From Halorubrum coriense DSM 10284 (lineage in GTDB: Archaea; Halobacteriota; Halobacteria; Halobacteriales; Haloferacaceae): a DNA stretch of 56,208 nucleotides. Location of the stretch: the NCBI RefSeq assembly GCF_000337035.1, contig NZ_AOJL01000062.1, forward strand, positions 1 through 56,208. The letters run 5' to 3'. Shown here piece after piece: positions 52,516 through 56,208 of the stretch (the first letter of the stretch is position 1; each line of letters opens with the position of its first letter). The position numbers were made by a program, and so were the translations under genes. The notes beneath the pieces are model-generated. The model was not told the origin of the DNA, did not search any database, and saw only the letters and a list, made by a program, of their open reading frames with translations.

Positions 52516-52794
52516 ATGCGGAACCGTTGCGAGCATCGACACGACGCCACCGACCGGCCGTGTTCAACTGTGGCGGACGGACTCCTAGAAATAAAGACGA
52601 TGTGCATAGTACGGACGCTTTACCCCGTCGTGTTGGCCGGCGCAAATCTGACTATGGGGAGGCTCCTCTATCGGCTCTCTGAGCCGATCCTCGGCAGCGC
52701 GCTCGTAGTGACCGGGATCCTCGTCGTGATCGCTTCAATCGGAACCGCTCTCAGTCGGCATCGACCCGCACTTAGCAGCATTACGAAATACTGA
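52516..52794 (+). CDS. Possible small membrane protein
   Basis: A 92-codon frame. Only the second part looks real: a single helix ILGSALVVTGILVVIASIGTAL near its C-terminus. A start at an internal ATG (MCIVRTLYPVV or MGRLLYRLSE) is likely. It overlaps the next, convergent gene by 14 bases. I rate it as weak. Confidence 0.35.
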   Translation: MRNRCEHRHDATDRPCSTVADGLLEIKTMCIVRTLYPVVLAGANLTMGRLLYRLSEPILGSALVVTGILVVIASIGTALSRHRPALSSITKY

Positions 52795-53509
52795 CTTCGA
52801 AATCGTCAGTTAGGGGGTCGAGGCTGCTGAACCAGATTCTAATCGCGCCGATCGGGACGAGATAGAACAGCAGCGCAGCACGTGAACCGTAATCGATTCC
52901 GAACGCGATGGCGGTGATCACCACAATAAACGTGACGGGGACAATCGCGTACACCAAAATGACGAACAGTTCACCGACGTGAATGAATCCGAACTGGATC
53001 GCTTCCAGTGGTGAACTTTCCCGGTACTTCCGGCCACGAATAAAGTGCTGCCAGACACGCCGCAACTCGAAGAGTATGATTCCGACTACGGCTAACCCGA
53101 CAGACGGGGTCAGTACTGATTCGAGCCCGTACTGCGCGACCAGCCGTTGTAACACAATCGGGACCAGGATTCCGACGAACAGCACATACCGAACGATGAA
53201 CCGAGCGTTCCGATAGTACACTGGAGGCACCCACCCGATCGGCTGTACCGGTGTCGGCTCTCTGTTCCACCGCTCTTCATCGAGATCCGAGATTGGCTGC
53301 GGTGCGAACAGCGAAACAAGCAGGTATAGGACGTTAATGACCGCGATCTCGAGGACATATAACACTGCGATCTGAAGGAGGTTCCACTGGAAGCCGACGA
53401 CTGCAGTAATGAGCACAGTATTCCAGACGAGCCCTGGGATGTAATCGCTCGATGCGTGGAGGGCTTCCCGCATCGTATCGATTCCTGGCCTCGACGCCGG
53501 CCTCCACAT
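52781..53509 (-). CDS. Polytopic membrane protein (DUF6498-like)
   Basis: A 242-residue protein with six or so helices, at VWNTVLITAVVGFQWNLLQI, VLEIAVINVLYLLVSLF, FIVRYVLFVGILVPIVLQR, VLTPSVGLAVVGIILFE, VGELFVILVYAIVPVTFIV and ALLFYLVPIGAIRIW. The pattern resembles the haloarchaeal DUF6498 family, whose role is unknown. Start at ATG 53509 (MWRPASRPG), because a TATA-like GTATATCAC lies about 25 bases upstream. The open frame extends upstream to 53653, but with poor codons. ATG 53473 (MREALHASS) is an alternative. Confidence 0.65.
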   Translation of the reverse strand: MWRPASRPGIDTMREALHASSDYIPGLVWNTVLITAVVGFQWNLLQIAVLYVLEIAVINVLYLLVSLFAPQPISDLDEERWNREPTPVQPIGWVPPVYYRNARFIVRYVLFVGILVPIVLQRLVAQYGLESVLTPSVGLAVVGIILFELRRVWQHFIRGRKYRESSPLEAIQFGFIHVGELFVILVYAIVPVTFIVVITAIAFGIDYGSRAALLFYLVPIGAIRIWFSSLDPLTDDFEVSIS

Positions 53510-53846
53510 ATCACTGTGTATCGGAGTGATATACAAAACTGAACTGATTTTTCTATTCCCACGACAGCTAGAGCCCACGTCGTTCTCTTTGCGGTCTGTG
53601 GTTCGATCCCAAGCAGTTGTCAGGGTTTGATCCTTGAGGGACGCCCCGTTCACGCCGCTTGTATGACTTTATGCGTTCACATCTCACGATGTTACAACAA
53701 TCTGGCTCTGTTGAAATCCTCAGAAGATGACATATTCTGGCCTAGATGTGGTCAGTACAAGGGATCTACACCACAGATCGTGTTACACTGGTGAGGCTCT
53801 GTTGAAATCCTCAGAGAGTTACATGTTCGTCCTGTAATTCTACAAA

Positions 53847-54668
53847 ATGAAGGCCCTCCCGAAGTCCCATATTCTCCGTTTTACTGAGAAGGCGATCCAT
53901 CTGGCGCGTCGAGCGGTCTCTCGATACTCCTCGAAGTTCTCCAAACACCGTTATACACTCCCGCAGCACGTTGTTCTGCTCTGTCTCAAAGTTCGGAAGA
54001 ACACGACCTACCGCGGCCTACTTGACGAACTGATCGAGATGCCACGGATCCGTCGTGTTCTTGGATTAGCTGAACTCCCTACGCCGTCAACGCTCTGTAA
54101 AGCGTTTAATCGACTTGATATGGCTGTGTGGCGTGTCATATTGACTCTCTCAGCGACACTACTTCCGACGAGCGGCGTTGTTGGCGTTGATGCGTCAGGG
54201 TTTGACCGCTGTCACGCTTCGAAACATTACACGAAACGCGCCGAACTCACGATTCAGCAGCTCAAAGTAACGCTCTTGGTTGATACGAAGGTGAACGCAA
54301 TCCTCGATCTCCACGTGACGACGACACGAAAACACGATAGCCAGATCGCCCCGTCGTTGATCAAGCGCAATCCCGAGAGTATTGACGTTCTGCTCGGTGA
54401 CAAGGGCTACGACGACCAGAAAATCAGGCGACTTGCCCGGCAACACGAGGCCCGCCCACTGATTAAGCACCGTGAGTTCACATCACTTCATAAGGCATGG
54501 AGCGCACGCTTAGACGCTGATCTCTACGGTCAACGAAGTCAATCCGAGGCTGTCAATTCGACGCTCAAGCGGAAGTATGGTGCGTTCGTCCGGTCACGAC
54601 ACTGGTGGAAACAGTTCCGTGAACTTACTATCGCCTGTCTTAGTCACAATATTGATCGATCATATTGA
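53847..54668 (+). CDS. IS5-family transposase, likely intact
   Basis: A 273-residue protein, near-identical in layout to that at 34057. The catalytic triad is complete: VGVDASGFDRCHASKHY, LLGDKGYDD and QSEAVNSTLKRKYG. It starts 52 bases after the left end, like its relative. It is the likely source of transposase for the other elements with GGCTCTGTTGAAAT-type ends in this window. Confidence 0.92.
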   Translation: MKALPKSHILRFTEKAIHLARRAVSRYSSKFSKHRYTLPQHVVLLCLKVRKNTTYRGLLDELIEMPRIRRVLGLAELPTPSTLCKAFNRLDMAVWRVILTLSATLLPTSGVVGVDASGFDRCHASKHYTKRAELTIQQLKVTLLVDTKVNAILDLHVTTTRKHDSQIAPSLIKRNPESIDVLLGDKGYDDQKIRRLARQHEARPLIKHREFTSLHKAWSARLDADLYGQRSQSEAVNSTLKRKYGAFVRSRHWWKQFRELTIACLSHNIDRSY

Positions 54669-54780
54669 TTGTTAGGTTCGAAAGTGATTTTATTGGTGTT
54701 ACAATAGATCAAATATGGCAGATTGGTCCCCGCCAAACACGTCCCGAGTACACCACCTCATAGCTGGTAGTATAATTATT

Positions 54781-55134
54781 GGCTCTGTTGAAATCCTCAG
54801 CAACTGATACAAACGGCATGCGAGATCCAGAGGATCTGTGTATCAAAACCATTTATACATTCTAAAAAAAAATATAGTGAGATGCTCTCCGATGAGACGT
54901 ACAACTTGATAGGTCACGCGATAGCTCTCGGTCTCACAGGTGTCTTCGTCATATTCGTTATCCTCTACGGGTTGATTATTGCTCAGCAATTACTATTTTC
55001 TCTCTTGGTGGCCCTGTCTGGAGTCGCCGTGTATATCCTATGGCTAACCCGCAGCTAGCCACCTCGCAAGATTCGCGCTCTGTATTCAGCACGCGGCCTG
55101 AAACATATCACCGTTTGAGGATTTCAACAGAGCC
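54781..55134 (+). mobile_element. 354-bp transposase-free cassette with target duplication
   Basis: It starts GGCTCTGTTGAAATCCTCAG at 54781 and ends GAGGATTTCAACAGAGCC at 55134. TAATTATT is duplicated exactly at 54773-54780 and 55135-55142. The only gene is a 58-residue membrane microprotein. Subterminal right-end sequence GCGCTCTGTATTCAGCACG matches the other right ends. The duplication shows it moved as a unit (a mobile insertion cassette), using a transposase in trans. Confidence 0.9.
54882..55058 (+). CDS. Two-helix membrane microprotein carried by cassette
   Basis: A 58-residue protein, MLSDETYNLIGHAIALG..., with two hydrophobic helices at about residues 13-33 and 35-54 and a short acidic N-terminus. 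ATG 54882 is 30 bases after a TATA-like TTTATACA (54852-54859), so the gene has its own leaderless promoter inside the cassette. I do not recognise a family. Possible roles include a small channel, a modulator or a toxin. Confidence 0.6.
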   Translation: MLSDETYNLIGHAIALGLTGVFVIFVILYGLIIAQQLLFSLLVALSGVAVYILWLTRS

Positions 55135-55160
55135 TAATTATTATAAGCGTATTATATTCG

Positions 55161-55244
55161 ATGGCAATTATAGGACAAACGATTGTAGCTATCGTGCCAA
55201 TCGCTGTATTAGTTTTAGTATATCTTGTGTGGGGGTTCTTGTAG
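55161..55244 (+). CDS. Single-helix membrane microprotein
   Basis: A 27-codon frame, MAIIGQTIVAIVPIAVLVLV then YLVWGFL, is one continuous hydrophobic helix. An AT-rich TATTATATTC lies just upstream, too close for a standard leaderless promoter. It is in the tail of the IS5-type element, after the nested cassette. The evidence is only length and composition, so it is tentative. Confidence 0.35.
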   Translation: MAIIGQTIVAIVPIAVLVLVYLVWGFL

Positions 55245-55512
55245 GTTCAGATGCGTTAGTAACGACTTGTACCAACTGTAGTGAGTGACCTGAGCTCAAA
55301 AATATCAGTTATTAAGGATTTCAACAGAGCCGGAAGACTCAAAGAGGTGTTTGAATCCGATTCAGGCACTACGGAGCCACCAACTGAGTATCTCGTTAGT
55401 AGCTATTCAGTGGTATTTGTATCACCTGTACTGACTACAGGCAGTCAGAATGTGTCACTTCTTGAGGATTTCAACAGAACCAATCAAACAGTCCTCGAAC
55501 GCAGCGGTTCGA

Positions 55513-55794
55513 TCACCCGTCGTGGTCAATATACCCGGCTTCCCATTCAGTCCGAGCTTCAATCTCTCTAATGCCCCGGCGAGTAGTGCTGTACTCGTTG
55601 GTCCGTCGGTCCCGTTGACTTTTTTCTATAAGTCCCTTCTCGACGAGCGTGTCGAGGTTGGGATAGAGCCTACCGTGATGGATTTCCTTTTCGTAGTAGT
55701 CCTCGAGCTCGTCTTTAATTGCGAGTCCGTGAGGGTCATTAAGTCCAGCAACTACGTACAGCAGATCGCGCTGAAAGCCAGTGAGATCGTACAT
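55513..55794 (-). CDS. PadR-family transcriptional regulator
   Basis: A 93-residue PadR-type winged helix: MYDLTGFQRDLLYVVAGLND, PHGLAIKDELEDYY, HHGRLYPNLDTLVEKGLIEK and the wing RTNEYSTTRRG. This is the common short haloarchaeal form lacking the C-terminal dimer helix. These repress metabolic or efflux genes. Its target is unknown. It reads away from a zinc-ribbon gene on the same strand. Confidence 0.9.
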   Translation of the reverse strand: MYDLTGFQRDLLYVVAGLNDPHGLAIKDELEDYYEKEIHHGRLYPNLDTLVEKGLIEKSQRDRRTNEYSTTRRGIREIEARTEWEAGYIDHDG

Positions 55795-55861
55795 GTCGCA
55801 ATTTACTCATTCGAGTTTTGAAATACTACTGATCTGGTTCTGTATGGCGCTAAGGTATTCA

Positions 55862-56208
55862 TCACTCTTCCCGTGGGTCACCAACCGGTATTTCACCATA
55901 TTCTGGACATGACACCCATCCCTGTCCGAATGCCCCACCCATCCCTTGGTCCGGACTCCATTCGTGTTCATCTCCACAATGTGGACAGTCTACTAGTGGA
56001 GGGTCAATCCCCAGTGCCTCTTGCTGGATGAAATGATTTCCTTGGTAAGAATCACAGTGCTGACAGACATTCCCCCAGACTTTCTTGCCGAGAGTATTGC
56101 TGTAGACTCGTTCAACAGCGGTTTCGTAATTCGCTAATATATCTCCGAGAGGCGTATCAAGATGGTCTTCTCGTGGCCAGACTACAGGCGTTTGCTCGCC
56201 ACACTGCC
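55862..56208 (-). CDS. Zinc-ribbon protein, partial at window edge
   Basis: At least 115 residues; the start lies beyond the right edge. The stop is at 55862. Visible: QCGEQTPVVWPREDHLDTPL, YETAVERVYSNTLGKKVWGN, VCQHCDSYQGNHFI and DCPHCGDEHEW. Three zinc-knuckle pairs are visible (CxxC). The pattern is like haloarchaeal and phage-type zinc-ribbon proteins of unknown role. No termination or frameshift is seen. Confidence 0.65.
   Translation of the reverse strand, partial: QCGEQTPVVWPREDHLDTPLGDILANYETAVERVYSNTLGKKVWGNVCQHCDSYQGNHFIQQEALGIDPPLVDCPHCGDEHEWSPDQGMGGAFGQGWVSCPEYGEIPVGDPREE

Larger units (their letters stand above)
53795..55331 (+). mobile_element. IS5-type element with nested cassette
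   Basis: The left end GGCTCTGTTGAAATCCTCAG at 53795 and a right end finishing AAGGATTTCAACAGAGCC at 55331 enclose a transposase and a 27-codon membrane microprotein frame. A 354-bp cassette with its own target duplication (54781-55134) sits inside. Without it the element would be about 1.18 kb, a normal IS5 size. No target duplication is clear for this outer element. Confidence 0.6.
53704..55481. mobile_element. Outer pair of IS-like ends around nested IS5 elements
   Basis: A short-type left end at 53704 (GGCTCTGTTGAAATCCTCAG, then CATATTCTGGCC...GTGGTCAGTACA) and its inverted homologue at 55430-55481 share about 50 subterminal bases, including GTCAGTAC. They enclose the transposase element and cassette below. 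No matching 8-bp duplication is seen, so this may be two separate ends rather than one transposable unit. Confidence 0.4.

Overview
The window is haloarchaeal (class Halobacteria), most likely part of a megaplasmid or another accessory replicon. The evidence is uniformly acidic proteins, leaderless genes with a TATA-like box about 27 bases upstream, halophile families (HTH-10 activator, LctP, KatG, Htr-type transducer, Acr3/ArsP/ArsDA), a ParA partition locus, and many haloarchaeal IS elements and relics. Long stretches between genes are decayed transposon ends. No rRNA, complete tRNA, CRISPR array or recognisable replication initiator was found.
Layout. 0-6 kb: an erythromycin-esterase-like gene, an IS4-type transposase, and a methyltransferase enclosed by IS-like ends. 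6-17 kb: a redox/stress block with a Bat-type regulator divergent from a Dps-like ferritin, then ferredoxin, RidA, a UreH/TauE-like membrane protein, lactate permease, KatG and a DoxX protein (a decayed second copy lies at 6.8 kb). 17.3-23.2 kb: two 698-bp IS6-family elements, each with a perfect 8-bp target duplication. The first splits a membrane-protein gene. The second sits just upstream of a feo cluster (FeoA, split FeoB as separate GTPase and permease, a four-helix membrane protein, FeoC-like Cys protein). 23.2-25 kb: a compact operon of a winged-helix protein, a DtxR-like protein lacking the usual metal ligands, and a divergent type-1 rhodopsin that keeps the retinal lysine but has lost several pocket and proton-path residues. 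25-31 kb: CoA-disulfide-reductase-like enzyme with a rhodanese domain, UspA, DUF302 and a cysteine-free Acr3-family transporter, bounded by IS200/IS605-type end relics, with a G-rich 394-bp inverted-repeat region at 28 kb. 31.8-40 kb: a chemotaxis transducer, an IS5-type element with a TrmO-like gene, a Tat-exported iron-uptake pair (P19/Tp34-like and DyP-like), a MazG-like gene inside IS ends, and a truncated transposase. 40.8-47.6 kb: a large arsenic island (ArsR, ArsP-type permease, second ArsR, cupin, ArsD, ArsA, two small proteins ending in Cys-Cys, two arsenate reductases). 47.7-50.9 kb: ParA and an acidic partner with upstream repeats, and an HTH/PIN pair. 51-56 kb: nested IS5-type elements, one a 354-bp cassette with an 8-bp target duplication carrying a two-helix microprotein, then a PadR regulator and a zinc-ribbon protein running off the end.
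The main themes are metal and oxidant handling (iron uptake and storage, arsenic export, KatG, CoA-disulfide reduction) assembled by mobile elements. The two observations I rate highest are the rhodopsin/DtxR-like/winged-helix operon and a family of cassette-like elements sharing the end GGCTCTGTTGAAATCC that bracket small unrelated genes.
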